Source of the DNA: Oscillospiraceae bacterium
Lineage (GTDB): Bacteria > Bacillota > Clostridia > Oscillospirales > Acutalibacteraceae
Length of the DNA: 64,000 bases
Direction: 5' to 3'
Assembly (NCBI GenBank): GCA_015066225.1
Contig: SVOT01000002.1
Coordinates: forward strand, 310,001 to 374,000
Shown here piece after piece: positions 46,897 through 55,455 of the stretch. The number at the start of each line of letters is the position of its first letter. Position 1 is the stretch's first letter. Under the pieces are notes generated by a model. That model saw nothing but the letters and a program-made list of their open reading frames with translations, was not told the DNA's origin and did not search any database. Position numbers and translations under genes: made by a program.

Positions 46897-47647
46897 AAAT
46901 AACCCGTGCCCTTTCTTTTAATTCGTTTTCATAGAAAAATCTGCCGTAGTATCCAAAGGTGGGGGCGCATTTTTCGCAGACAAAAGCGTAGTTGCCGTCT
47001 GTTTGAGAATATTTTTCATCAAGCACCTTCTGAGCCTTATCAAGTAAAACGTCAATTTCCTCGCAGGAGTTTTCAAGACCCTTTTCTGCTTCAACGGCAT
47101 TTGCCATATTAAGGTAGCTTACAGCCTGCTCAAGACTTTTTTCGGGGTTGTTGGCGAGAATTTCAATGGCCTTGCTGTAAAGTGAATATGCCTTTTCAAA
47201 TTCTTTCAAATCCACAAGTGTAAGTGCAAAATTGTTATATAATCCCGCAAGCCTGGGGTCGTTTGGCGGAAGGAGCTTTTCATATAGAGCCTGTGCTTTA
47301 GTGAAAAGCGCTAGACTTTTTTCAGCCTCGCCAAAGGCTTTGTAGGCTGTGGCACAGTTGGTGAGTGCGGTTGCACCGGCGATTGTGTTTTCAATATTTA
47401 AAATAATTAGTAACTCCTGAATTTTTTCACAATGCTTGTAACAAAGCTCTTTTTCGCCCCGTTTTCTGTAAAGCCCGATACATTCGTTGCAAAGCGAAAA
47501 TAAAGAATTATTGTCGTTTCGGTCTTGGGCAACAGAAACCCATTTTTCTAAAAAGTCACGGGCAGAGCTATAGTCGTTTCTGCTTAAAATGTGGTCAAGC
47601 TCTGCAATAAGAAGCTTGATATTAATCTGATTTTCAAAACTGTTCAT
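46883..47647 (-). CDS. Tetratricopeptide repeat protein
   Basis: This 254-residue protein consists of helical pairs with TPR spacing, for example ALTNCATAYKAFGEAEKSLALFTKAQ, NNFALTLVDLKEFEKAYSLYSKA and AVSYLNMANAVEAEKG. It has no signal peptide or membrane segment. TPR folds bind other proteins; here the partner could be the overlapping DUF4037 protein. It is the first gene of the two-gene unit. Confidence 0.85.
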   Translation of the reverse strand: MNSFENQINIKLLIAELDHILSRNDYSSARDFLEKWVSVAQDRNDNNSLFSLCNECIGLYRKRGEKELCYKHCEKIQELLIILNIENTIAGATALTNCATAYKAFGEAEKSLALFTKAQALYEKLLPPNDPRLAGLYNNFALTLVDLKEFEKAYSLYSKAIEILANNPEKSLEQAVSYLNMANAVEAEKGLENSCEEIDVLLDKAQKVLDEKYSQTDGNYAFVCEKCAPTFGYYGRFFYENELKERARVIYERT

Positions 47648-47726
47648 ATAAAAACCTCGGATACGTTATGAGTATATTCTATCACGACAAAAGACTTTTT
47701 ACAATGATAATATGTTACCAAGGGCT

Positions 47727-47746
47727 CACTTTAGTGCGCTAAAGTG
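47727..47746. promoter_or_regulatory. Palindromic operator 1
   Basis: CACTTTAG and CTAAAGTG are separated by TGCG. The outer half-sites match operator 2 about 100 bp downstream. Confidence 0.6.
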
Positions 47747-47827
47747 GTAAAGTTGCATAAAAGAACGGAATATTGCACAGGGGTCTATGGCAAAACATAC
47801 AAAATAAAAGAAAATGGCAAAAAACAC

Positions 47828-47856
47828 TTTACTTTATCACGCTAAAGTGCTAAAAT
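47828..47856 (+). promoter_or_regulatory. Promoter overlapped by palindromic operator 2
   Basis: TTTACT and TAAAAT have a 17-bp spacer. The spacer is almost filled by ACTTTA-N6-TAAAGT at 47831-47848, which repeats operator 1. This position suits repression by a dimeric regulator that is not in the window, probably tied to amino-acid availability. Confidence 0.5.
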
Positions 47857-47901
47857 AACCACACAAAATAAAAGGTGAGTTCACCTATGGAGGAAAATAT
47901 T

Positions 47902-48699
47902 ATGAAAAAAGTATTAGCTATTGTAATGAGCCTTGTTCTCGTTGCAGGTATCGTTCTTGCTTTCACCGCTTGCGGCGAAGAAAAGAAGATTGTTGTTGCA
48001 GAAGCAGGTTCAGCAGGCGAAAGCGTAATGAATGAAGACGAGTATTTCGCAGATTATGAAAAGACTCCCGTTGACACACAGTCAAAGGCTCTTATGGAGG
48101 TTTCTGCAGGCACAGCTGATATGGCAGTTATCGACTACGTTATGTCTATCGGTTCAATCGGTGAAGGCACAGACTTCGCAAACCTTAAACTCGTTGAAGA
48201 TGCCAAATTCTCCCCCGAAGAGTACGGTATCGCATTCAGAAAAGGTTCTGATGCTGTTAACTACGTAAACAAAGCAATCAAAGAGCTCAAAGCTGACGGC
48301 ACCCTTGAAGATATCGCAAAGGATTACAAGCTTCAGGATCAGCTTCTCGGTGATGCTGACTACGAAGAAGTAAAGGCTAAAGAATCCGATTGGGAATATA
48401 TCAAAGACAAGGGCACACTTGTTGTTGGTATCACATACTTTGCTCCCATGAACTACGAGGATGAAAACGGCGAGCTTACAGGCTTCGAAACAGAGTTTGC
48501 AAAAGCAGTTGCAGCAAAGCTTGGTGTTAAGGTTAAATTCCAGGTTATTGACTGGAACTCAAAAGAAACAGAGCTTGCAGGTAAAAACATCGACTGCATC
48601 TGGAATGGTATGACAATCACTCCCGAAAGACAGGAGAATATGCAGATTTCCATTCCCTATATGAAAAATGAGCAGGCAGTTGTTGTTAAAGCTGACTGA
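47902..48699 (+). CDS. Lipoprotein amino-acid binding protein with permuted lobes
   Basis: The ATG at 47902 has GGAGG upstream; upstream codons are rejected. The 265-residue protein has a lipoprotein signal ending LAFTAC, with Cys24 as the lipid anchor. It belongs to the family 3 solute-binding proteins, but the order of its parts is unusual. Residues 29 to about 140 look like the second half of the normal protein, including YGIAFRKGSDAVNYVNKAI and ELKADGTLEDIAKDY, which normally closes the chain. Residues from about 171 look like the usual start: GTLVVGITYFAPMNYEDENG, LTGFETEFAKAVAAKLG and DCIWNGMTITPERQENM. It is the first gene of the ABC operon. The ligand is probably a polar amino acid. 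Confidence 0.9.
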   Translation: MKKVLAIVMSLVLVAGIVLAFTACGEEKKIVVAEAGSAGESVMNEDEYFADYEKTPVDTQSKALMEVSAGTADMAVIDYVMSIGSIGEGTDFANLKLVEDAKFSPEEYGIAFRKGSDAVNYVNKAIKELKADGTLEDIAKDYKLQDQLLGDADYEEVKAKESDWEYIKDKGTLVVGITYFAPMNYEDENGELTGFETEFAKAVAAKLGVKVKFQVIDWNSKETELAGKNIDCIWNGMTITPERQENMQISIPYMKNEQAVVVKAD

Positions 48700-48717
48700 T
48701 TTTCAGGAGTAAATTAA

Positions 48718-49362
48718 ATGTCTTTTGCTGAAGTTAGCCTTGAGTTACTCGAAGGCTTTTACCAAAACTGTTATTTATTCGGAGCAACGCTGCTCTTTGC
48801 TTTACCGTTGGGTCTTGTTATTTCCATGGGCTCAATGTCAAAGCTCAAAATATTAAAGGTTATAACAAAAGCATTTGTCTGGGTCATCAGAGGTACACCT
48901 CTGATGCTCCAGCTTTTTGTGGTGTTTTACGTTCCCGGTCTTCTGTTCGGCACACCGATGAAATCACGTATGACAGCCGCACTTCTCGCTTTTGTTATCA
49001 ACTATGCCGCATATTTTTCTGAGATTTACAGGGGCGGTATCGAGTCCATCCCCAAAGGTCAGTACGAAGCGGGTCAAGTGCTTGGTATGACAAAAACGCA
49101 GATTTTCTTCAAGGTTGTTCTTATGCAGGTTGTGAAGAGAATTCTTCCGCCTATGAGCAACGAAATAATAACACTTGTTAAGGATACCTCTCTTGCAAGA
49201 GTTATTGCAGTTTCCGAGATACTTATGCAGGCAACTGATTTCTCGAGCAAGGGTATTATATGGCCGTTGTTCTATACCGCTGTGTTCTTCCTTGTGTTCT
49301 GCGGCGTTCTTACATTGCTTTTCAATTTCATTGAGAAGAAATTTGATTATTACAAAAACTAA
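48718..49362 (+). CDS. Amino-acid ABC transporter permease
   Basis: This 214-residue inner-membrane protein has about five membrane segments and the HisM/GlnP-family EAA loop, [18 protein letters not shown], which contacts the ATPase. [17 protein letters not shown] is a second family motif. It begins 18 bp after the binding protein and is followed closely by the ATPase, forming a complete polar amino-acid importer with one permease gene. Confidence 0.94.
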   Translation: MSFAEVSLELLEGFYQNCYLFGATLLFALPLGLVISMGSMSKLKILKVITKAFVWVIRGTPLMLQLFVVFYVPGLLFGTPMKSRMTAALLAFVINYAAYFSEIYRGGIESIPKGQYEAGQVLGMTKTQIFFKVVLMQVVKRILPPMSNEIITLVKDTSLARVIAVSEILMQATDFSSKGIIWPLFYTAVFFLVFCGVLTLLFNFIEKKFDYYKN

Positions 49363-49382
49363 GGTCGGAGGGAGCTTTTAAA

Positions 49383-50162
49383 ATGTCTGTGCTTGTTGTA
49401 AAAGATTTGAAAAAAAGCTTCGGAAAGACCGAGGTTTTAAAGGGTGTTTCGTTCACCCTTGAAGAGGGCGAGGTTCTCAGCATTATCGGCTCATCCGGTA
49501 GCGGTAAAACCACAATTCTTCGTTGCATAAACCAGCTTGAAACACCTGACAAGGGCTTTATTTCTGTTGCTGATAAAGTGTTTTTCAATGGAGTGATCGG
49601 TAAAGACAGTGCTGAAGAAAAACGTCGTCGACAGCTTCTTGTTGGTCTTGTTTTTCAGGATTTTCACCTTTTCCCCCAATACAACGTTTTGAAAAACGTT
49701 ACACTTGCGGCGGAGCTTCTTGCTGCTGAGGAGAAGGACTATAAAGAGAACAAAAAGCAGATTCACGAAGAGATAGAGGCAAAAGCCAAGGAATTGCTTG
49801 CAAAGGTCGGTCTTTCAGAGAAGCTTGCAAACTATCCCTGCGAGCTTTCAGGCGGCCAGAAACAGCGTGTTTCTATTGCAAGAGCATTGATGCTTGAGCC
49901 TAAGGTTTTGTTCTTTGATGAGCCAACGTCTGCCCTTGACCCTGAGCTTACGGGTGAAATTCTCAAGGTTATTAAAAGCCTTGCGGAAGAAAAAATAACA
50001 ATGGTAATTGTTACCCATGAAATGTCCTTTGCAAAAGCCGTTTCCACAAAGGTTATTTTTATGGATAATGGCGTTATTGCGGAAGAGGGCACACCCGAAG
50101 AGGTTTTCGACAACCCCAAATCGGAAAGAACAAAGGCTTTTATCTCAAAATTTTCTGATTAA
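49383..50162 (+). CDS. Amino-acid ABC transporter ATPase
   Basis: This 259-residue ATPase has Walker [11 protein letters not shown], a Q-loop [17 protein letters not shown], signature LSGGQKQR, Walker [15 protein letters not shown] and switch His VTHEMSF. It matches GlnQ/HisP-type importers. A somewhat long helical insert follows the Q-loop ([20 protein letters not shown]). It is the last gene of the operon and ends before a strong terminator. Confidence 0.95.
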   Translation: MSVLVVKDLKKSFGKTEVLKGVSFTLEEGEVLSIIGSSGSGKTTILRCINQLETPDKGFISVADKVFFNGVIGKDSAEEKRRRQLLVGLVFQDFHLFPQYNVLKNVTLAAELLAAEEKDYKENKKQIHEEIEAKAKELLAKVGLSEKLANYPCELSGGQKQRVSIARALMLEPKVLFFDEPTSALDPELTGEILKVIKSLAEEKITMVIVTHEMSFAKAVSTKVIFMDNGVIAEEGTPEEVFDNPKSERTKAFISKFSD

Positions 50163-50170
50163 ATTATAGA

Positions 50171-50213
50171 AAATTCCCGATTGACCTTGTGTCAATCGGG
50201 AATTTGTTTTTTA
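50171..50213 (+). terminator. ABC operon terminator
   Basis: AAATTCCCGATTGAC pairs with GTCAATCGGGAATTT around CTTGT, followed by GTTTTTTA. Confidence 0.9.
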
Positions 50214-50257
50214 ACAAAAACGCGTTAAATGCATAGTATGTATAGAAAGATTCGCGT

Positions 50258-50352
50258 AAAGTGGGGGCGGTGGTTAAGAAAAACTGAGCTTAACCCGCAG
50301 AGTAGCCAAACCTTTGAATGATTTCTCGTTCTGCCTTTTCGCTTTATATAGA
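50258..50352. other. Non-coding stretch with two adjacent hairpins
   Basis: Between two terminators there is no reading frame. GGTTAAG pairs with CTTAACC at about 50272-50295, and GCAGA near 50299 pairs with TCTGC near 50332. The function is unknown; it could be a small RNA or only incidental structure. Confidence 0.3.
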
Positions 50353-50363
50353 TTTTTCTGTGA

Positions 50364-50402
50364 AAACACCCTGAACAACCAATGTTGCTCAGGGTGTTTT
50401 TT
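50364..50402. terminator. Terminator of the mfd-region operon
   Basis: ACACCCTGA pairs with TCAGGGTGT, with an inner CAAC/GTTG pair. Its position directly after the nucleosidase stop suggests it ends the minus-strand operon. Confidence 0.8.
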
Positions 50403-51078
50403 AAAGCTTTTTAAGAACGTTAAGAACGATGTCTGAAAATGCGGTAACGTCTGTTTTTACAGAGGTGGTGTAGTCTTCAACACCAACATCGTCAGCGCTG
50501 TCGGATATTTTTCTTATGCTCACAAAGGGTACATCGAGAAGGTAGCAAACAGCACCGAGGGCGCCACTTTCCATATCAAAAGCATTTATGCCGAAAATCT
50601 CTTTGTATTTCTGACCAAGCTCTTTATCGGTAAGGAAAAAATCACCTGTGCCAAGCTTTCCGTGCTTGAAGCCTTCAACCGAGCAGGCGGCTTTGTGAAG
50701 CGCATTGTCGCATTTGTATATGTAATCATCCTGACCGGGCTTCTGACCGGGGAGTCTGCCGATGGGGGTCAGGTCAAAGTCACATTCAACACAGGAATCT
50801 GAAACAAGAATATCGCCCTTGAAGACGCCCGAAACTGCACCACTCCAGCCGGTGTTGATTACACCGTCAAATTTATCATAGTTAAGAGCGAGCGATGCAC
50901 CCATAGCCGCATTAACCTTGCCTATGCCGAAACACACGGCGGTGCATTGGTGGTTGTTGTATGAAAAATCAAAGGCGGGCATATGCTTGATTTTATATTC
51001 TTTTTCAACAATGTCGCCAAGACTGTTTTTGCAGGGGTCAAATTCATCGATGTCAGCAATAAGAATAAGATATTTCAT
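50401..51078 (-). CDS. mtnN: 5'-methylthioadenosine/S-adenosylhomocysteine nucleosidase
   Basis: The 225-residue protein is a purine/uridine phosphorylase-fold nucleosidase. VCFGIGKVNAAMGASLAL, VINTGWSGAVSG, FDMESGALGAVCYLLDVPF and FVSIRKISDSADD match MTA/SAH nucleosidases; Asp in the last motif is the catalytic acid and Glu in MESG binds ribose. It hydrolyses the by-products of methylation and polyamine synthesis to release adenine. It is the last gene of the minus-strand run, 1 bp after the TSCPD gene. Other nucleosidases of the family cannot be excluded. Confidence 0.88.
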   Translation of the reverse strand: MKYLILIADIDEFDPCKNSLGDIVEKEYKIKHMPAFDFSYNNHQCTAVCFGIGKVNAAMGASLALNYDKFDGVINTGWSGAVSGVFKGDILVSDSCVECDFDLTPIGRLPGQKPGQDDYIYKCDNALHKAACSVEGFKHGKLGTGDFFLTDKELGQKYKEIFGINAFDMESGALGAVCYLLDVPFVSIRKISDSADDVGVEDYTTSVKTDVTAFSDIVLNVLKKL

Positions 51079-51079
51079 A

Positions 51080-51337
51080 TTATTTATCCTCGCTTTCGAG
51101 TGCGTTTTTTAGTGCGATTGCAAGCTGATCGGGGCAGGAAGTGGATTTAAAGCCACATCGGATTCCCGAAACTGCATTTATGATTTCTTCTGCCGGTTTG
51201 CCCTCGCAAAGTGCGGCAATTCCCTGAAGATTACCGTGGCAGCCGCCTGTGAATTTAACATTTTTTACGATGCCGTCTTCAATATCAAAGGTAAGGCTTC
51301 TTGAACAAACACCTTGGGGTCTGAAATTATACGTCAT
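51080..51337 (-). CDS. TSCPD-domain (TIGR03905-type) protein
   Basis: This 85-residue protein has the TSCPD signature (here STSCPDQLA) with additional Cys in VCSRS, GGCHGN and IRCGF. The domain is otherwise found at the C-terminus of class II ribonucleotide reductases, where it may bind zinc or Fe-S. Stand-alone copies have no known function. It overlaps mfd by 11 bp. Confidence 0.85.
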   Translation of the reverse strand: MTYNFRPQGVCSRSLTFDIEDGIVKNVKFTGGCHGNLQGIAALCEGKPAEEIINAVSGIRCGFKSTSCPDQLAIALKNALESEDK

Positions 51338-54300
51338 TTTTTATTTCCTCCGTGTTATTGTTTTGTGCTAACAGCCCGAATGCCTCCTCAAGAGTGTCGA
51401 GGGCGGTCTGTCGGGGCGCTTTTTTTAGTGTGATATATGGCTTAGGACCCGTGGAAACAAGAATTCTGCCACGCATACCTTTAACAAGCACGGCAACCTT
51501 TTCCATATCAATCTTTTCAACGTAAAGCAAAAGGCTGTTGCTGTTCTGCTTTATTTCATATACTCCTGCCGCTGATGCGGAATTTCTGAGAAGTGAAATA
51601 CGCACAAGGCCCGAAACGCTTTCGGGTGGTTCGCCGAAACGGTCAATGAATTCATCAATAACGTCCATTGAATCCTCGCGGGATTTTATATCTGCTATTC
51701 TGCGATACATAGAAAGGCGTTGTGGCAGGCTTTCTATGTATGCTTCGGGAATATATGCATCAATGGTTATGTCAATAAGACATTCCTTGGGGGTTGTGGC
51801 GGGGAGCTCGCCCTTTTCTTCAAGCACAGCCTCCTGCAGAAGCTTCATATACATGTCGTAGCCGACAGACTCCATATGACCGTGCTGTTCAGCACCGAGA
51901 AGGTTGCCTGCACCCCTGATTTCAAGGTCACGCATGGCAATTTTGAAGCCCGAGCCGAATTCGGTGTATTCGCGTATAGCCGTCAGACGCTTTGTGGCAA
52001 TTTCTGAAAGGGCGGATTTCGGCGGGAAGGTAAGGTATGCAAAGCCACGCCTTGCGGACCTGCCCACTCTGCCTCGTATCTGGTGAAGCTGTGCAAGCCC
52101 GAGACGGTCTGCATTTTCAATAATCAGCGTGTTGGCGTTGGGTACGTCCACGCCTGTTTCAATTATTGTTGTGCAAACAAGAATATCTATTTCGCCGTCA
52201 AGCAGGCTTCGCCACACCTCTGAAAGCTCATCCTCACTCATTTTGCCGTGACCGATACCGATGTTGGCATCGGGGAGCCATTCCTTGAGTGTTGCGGCTG
52301 TTTTTTCAATTGTTTCAACCTTGTTGTGCAGGTAATATACCTGCCCGCCGCGGCGCAGCTCCTTTGATATAGCCTCTGCAATAACAGACCAATCGTGTTG
52401 CAGAACATAGGTCTGAACGGGGAATCTGTCCTGTGGGGCTTCTTCAATAACTGACATATCACGTATGCCCGACATCGCCATATTCATAGTTCTGGGAATG
52501 GGGGTTGCTGAAAGTGTGAGGCAGTCAACCTTTGGGTAAAGCTCCTTGAGCTTTTCTTTCTGGCCAACACCGAAGCGTTGCTCCTCGTCAACTATTATAA
52601 GACCAAGGTCCTTGAATTTTATATCCTTTGAAATAAGTCGGTGAGTTCCCACGATTATGTCGATGGAGCCACGTTTAAGGTCTTTTATTATTTTAGTCTG
52701 CTCTTTGGCTGTTCTGAAGCGTGAGAGCATTTGTGCTTCTATGGGGAAGCCCTCAAATCGTCTGATTATTGTGTTGTAATGCTGAAGAGCAAGAATGGTT
52801 GTGGGCACAAGAATTGCACATTGCTTGCCGTCGGCAATACATTTGAATGCCGCCCTTAACGCAACCTCGGTTTTGCCGAAGCCCACATCACCGCACAGGA
52901 GTCTGTCCATAGGTACGGATTTTTCCATATCACGCTTTATTTCGTTGATGGTGCGCAGCTGGTCGTCGGTTTCCTCGTATTCAAAACGGCGCTCAAAGTC
53001 GTTCTGCATATCAATATCGGGCGAGAAAGCGTGACCTTGAAGTGAAAGACGCTGCGAATAGAGCTTTATTAATTCCTTTGCCATATTTTTGGCAGAGGTT
53101 TTAACACGTTGCTTGAGCTTTTCCCAATCGTGACCGCCAAGGTGCGAAAGCTTCAGCGTTTTTGTTTCTTCACGGGGGCCGATGTATTTTGTTACAAGGT
53201 CAAGCTGGGTTACCGGTACGTATAAAGCACCGCCCTTGGCATAGAGAATGTGTATATAATCCTTTACGTGGCCGCTTGCCTCGATTTTTTTTATTCCGTT
53301 GAAAACACCGATACCGTGAACGGAGTGAACAACGTAATCACCCTTTGAAAGCTCCTCAAGGCTTTGTATTGCATTTGCCGCCTTGTAGTTCTTTTTACGT
53401 TTTTGCTTTGAAAGCGTTCGTTGACCCTTTGAATATGAAAAAATATCAAAGCCTTCCGATGGGAAGAAATAGCCCGATGATAAGCTGCCCGGCAGTACGT
53501 TGACCGTTTTTGTGAGAAATTCTTTTGGCAGAACGGGGCAGAAAAGCGCTTTAATATCTTCGTTTTCAAGCGCCTCTGCAAGAGCGTAGGCGGCTTTCTG
53601 AGTTCCTGCAAAAATGATGCAGGTTTTATTTTTGCTTAAAGCGGGCCGTAAATCGTCTGTTAGCGTTTCAAGGGAGCCGTTCCACATCGGATTTTGCTGA
53701 ACGCTGAATGTAAAAAGTGCTTTTACGGGTGTGTCAAAGCTACCGCGTGCAAGGTTATCTGTGTAAATTGCGTTACGCTTTTCGTAAATGTTAAGAAGCT
53801 CTGGGAATGTAAGAGAAAATCTGTCGAGCCCTTTAGAAAGCACGCCGTTTTCAAACTGCGCCTTGAGTTCCTGTTGAAAAAGCTTTGATGAGCTCTGAAC
53901 TTTTTCTTTTACAGATGATGTTTCGCTTATGAAAAGCAAAGCCTCACCGCAATAGTCGAAAATTGCTTCGGGGGTGCTATATGCAAGTGAAAGGTATTTG
54001 TCAACGGATTGCAGCTTGATTCCAGAGCCGAGATATTCGCAATCCTTTAAAAGAAGCTCCTTTGCCTTCCGTGAGCCTTTGCCCGAAAGGTTTTTAGCGT
54101 GCTCCTCAATTTTTTCTTTTAAATCCTGCTCACTGTCAAAAAGAATCTCGGTTGCGGGAACAATTTCGCAATGTTCAAGGGCATCAACACGCCTTTGGGT
54201 TGAAACGTCAAAGGTCGAAACCGTGTCAACCTCGTCACCCCAAAGCTCGATTCTTATGGGGTATTCACTTTCGGCAGGAAAGAAATCAACAATACCGCCC

Positions 54301-54833
54301 CTTATTGCAAATTGTCCCGCACCCTCAACTGAATCCGTTCTTTTAAAGCCTGCGGCGGTAAGGTGACGTGAAAGGGCTTGTGTTGAGATTTCATCACCGG
54401 GGCAGATTTTTCTGATGCGTCTTGAAAGCTCATCGCGGGGAATAGTGAGCTGTAAGGCGGCTTCTGCCGAGCAAGCAATTACAGAATAATCGTTTTTGAG
54501 AATCTTGCAAAGAACCCGAAGCCTTAACTGCTCGTATTCACGGGATTGACCTTGTGAAGAGTCAAATGAAAAATCTCTTGCGGGGTAGAAAAGTGCTTTG
54601 TCGGTATTGCCGAAGAATTCGTTGATGTCGGCTGTGAATTTTCTTGCAGAGGCTTCGTCGGGCAACACAACAAGCGCCTTGCGGGATAAATCCTCACAAA
54701 GCGAGTGAACAACGTGGGCTTTTGCTGCACCGGGCAAGCCGATTAAACCAACAGCACCCTTTTGTGCTCTGATATTTTGCACCGCATCATTGTACGGGGC
54801 ACAGCTTCTCAGAAGTGTTGCAAAACAGGACAT
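51327..54833 (-). CDS. mfd: Transcription-repair coupling factor
   Basis: This 1168-residue protein removes stalled RNA polymerase and recruits UvrA for repair. UvrB-like N-terminal domains, an RNA polymerase-interacting domain beginning with KGDYVVHSVHGIGVFNGI, and a RecG-type translocase are in order. Walker A is GDVGFGKTEVALRAAFK near residue 650, with VDEEQRFGVGQ and SATPIPRTMNMA downstream. The C-terminal regulatory domain is present. It is preceded by pth after 7 bp, an arrangement that is common in Firmicutes, where the order is usually glmU-prs-pth-mfd. Confidence 0.97.
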   Translation of the reverse strand: MSCFATLLRSCAPYNDAVQNIRAQKGAVGLIGLPGAAKAHVVHSLCEDLSRKALVVLPDEASARKFTADINEFFGNTDKALFYPARDFSFDSSQGQSREYEQLRLRVLCKILKNDYSVIACSAEAALQLTIPRDELSRRIRKICPGDEISTQALSRHLTAAGFKRTDSVEGAGQFAIRGGIVDFFPAESEYPIRIELWGDEVDTVSTFDVSTQRRVDALEHCEIVPATEILFDSEQDLKEKIEEHAKNLSGKGSRKAKELLLKDCEYLGSGIKLQSVDKYLSLAYSTPEAIFDYCGEALLFISETSSVKEKVQSSSKLFQQELKAQFENGVLSKGLDRFSLTFPELLNIYEKRNAIYTDNLARGSFDTPVKALFTFSVQQNPMWNGSLETLTDDLRPALSKNKTCIIFAGTQKAAYALAEALENEDIKALFCPVLPKEFLTKTVNVLPGSLSSGYFFPSEGFDIFSYSKGQRTLSKQKRKKNYKAANAIQSLEELSKGDYVVHSVHGIGVFNGIKKIEASGHVKDYIHILYAKGGALYVPVTQLDLVTKYIGPREETKTLKLSHLGGHDWEKLKQRVKTSAKNMAKELIKLYSQRLSLQGHAFSPDIDMQNDFERRFEYEETDDQLRTINEIKRDMEKSVPMDRLLCGDVGFGKTEVALRAAFKCIADGKQCAILVPTTILALQHYNTIIRRFEGFPIEAQMLSRFRTAKEQTKIIKDLKRGSIDIIVGTHRLISKDIKFKDLGLIIVDEEQRFGVGQKEKLKELYPKVDCLTLSATPIPRTMNMAMSGIRDMSVIEEAPQDRFPVQTYVLQHDWSVIAEAISKELRRGGQVYYLHNKVETIEKTAATLKEWLPDANIGIGHGKMSEDELSEVWRSLLDGEIDILVCTTIIETGVDVPNANTLIIENADRLGLAQLHQIRGRVGRSARRGFAYLTFPPKSALSEIATKRLTAIREYTEFGSGFKIAMRDLEIRGAGNLLGAEQHGHMESVGYDMYMKLLQEAVLEEKGELPATTPKECLIDITIDAYIPEAYIESLPQRLSMYRRIADIKSREDSMDVIDEFIDRFGEPPESVSGLVRISLLRNSASAAGVYEIKQNSNSLLLYVEKIDMEKVAVLVKGMRGRILVSTGPKPYITLKKAPRQTALDTLEEAFGLLAQNNNTEEIKNDV

Positions 54834-54840
54834 AAAAACC

Positions 54841-55443
54841 TCAGGAGTTGAATTTTGACATTGCGCCGTCGATGTCGCCGTTTATTATGTACTCGAGGGC
54901 ATCGCAGGCATCGGAAATAGCGTCACGCATAGGGGGTATATCTTTTTTTGGAATATTTGCAAGCACCCAGTCTGCAAGGTCGTAATCGGGGTGGGGCTTT
55001 GCACCGACACCAAGCTTGATTCTCGGGAAGCTTTCACTGCCGAGGTGGCTGATGATGCTTTTTATTCCGTTGTGACCGCCGGCGCTTCCCTTTCTTCTGA
55101 TGCGGAGCTTGCCGGGGTCAAGAGAGATATCGTCGTAGATAACAATGATGTTTTCTGGTGGTATTTTGTAGAATGATGCACACTCAGCAACGGCTGTGCC
55201 GCTGTTGTTCATCATTGTCTGGGGCTTCATCACAAGAACACGCTTGTTGCCTATTTTTGTGTCGCCGATAAGGGCGTGAAATTTCAGCTTTTTTACAGAA
55301 AAGCCCAGCTTATCCTCAAGATAAGTTACGCACAGAAAGCCCGCGTTGTGGCGGGTTGTTTCGTATTTTGCGCCCGGGTTTCCCAAGCCCACAATAAGGT
55401 ATTCGTAGGTTGAAGAGCTGTCTTTTTTGAATTTGTTGAACAT
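54841..55443 (-). CDS. pth: Peptidyl-tRNA hydrolase
   Basis: This 200-residue enzyme releases peptides from prematurely dropped peptidyl-tRNA. IVGLGNPGAKYETTRHNAGF contains the conserved Asn and catalytic His, MKPQTMMNNSG the second Asn, and VIYDDISLDPGKLRIRRKGSAGGHNG-type residues form the substrate groove. It has a slightly extended N-terminus (FNKFKKDSSSTYEY). It is the middle gene between a GlmU-like protein and mfd. Confidence 0.96.
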   Translation of the reverse strand: MFNKFKKDSSSTYEYLIVGLGNPGAKYETTRHNAGFLCVTYLEDKLGFSVKKLKFHALIGDTKIGNKRVLVMKPQTMMNNSGTAVAECASFYKIPPENIIVIYDDISLDPGKLRIRRKGSAGGHNGIKSIISHLGSESFPRIKLGVGAKPHPDYDLADWVLANIPKKDIPPMRDAISDACDALEYIINGDIDGAMSKFNS

Positions 55444-55455
55444 TTTAAAATTCCT

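Noticed and set aside
47902-48699. A frameshift or truncated tandem binding protein as explanation of the permuted order.
   Set aside because: The frame is continuous from lipoprotein signal to stop, the length fits one domain, and the permease follows normally.
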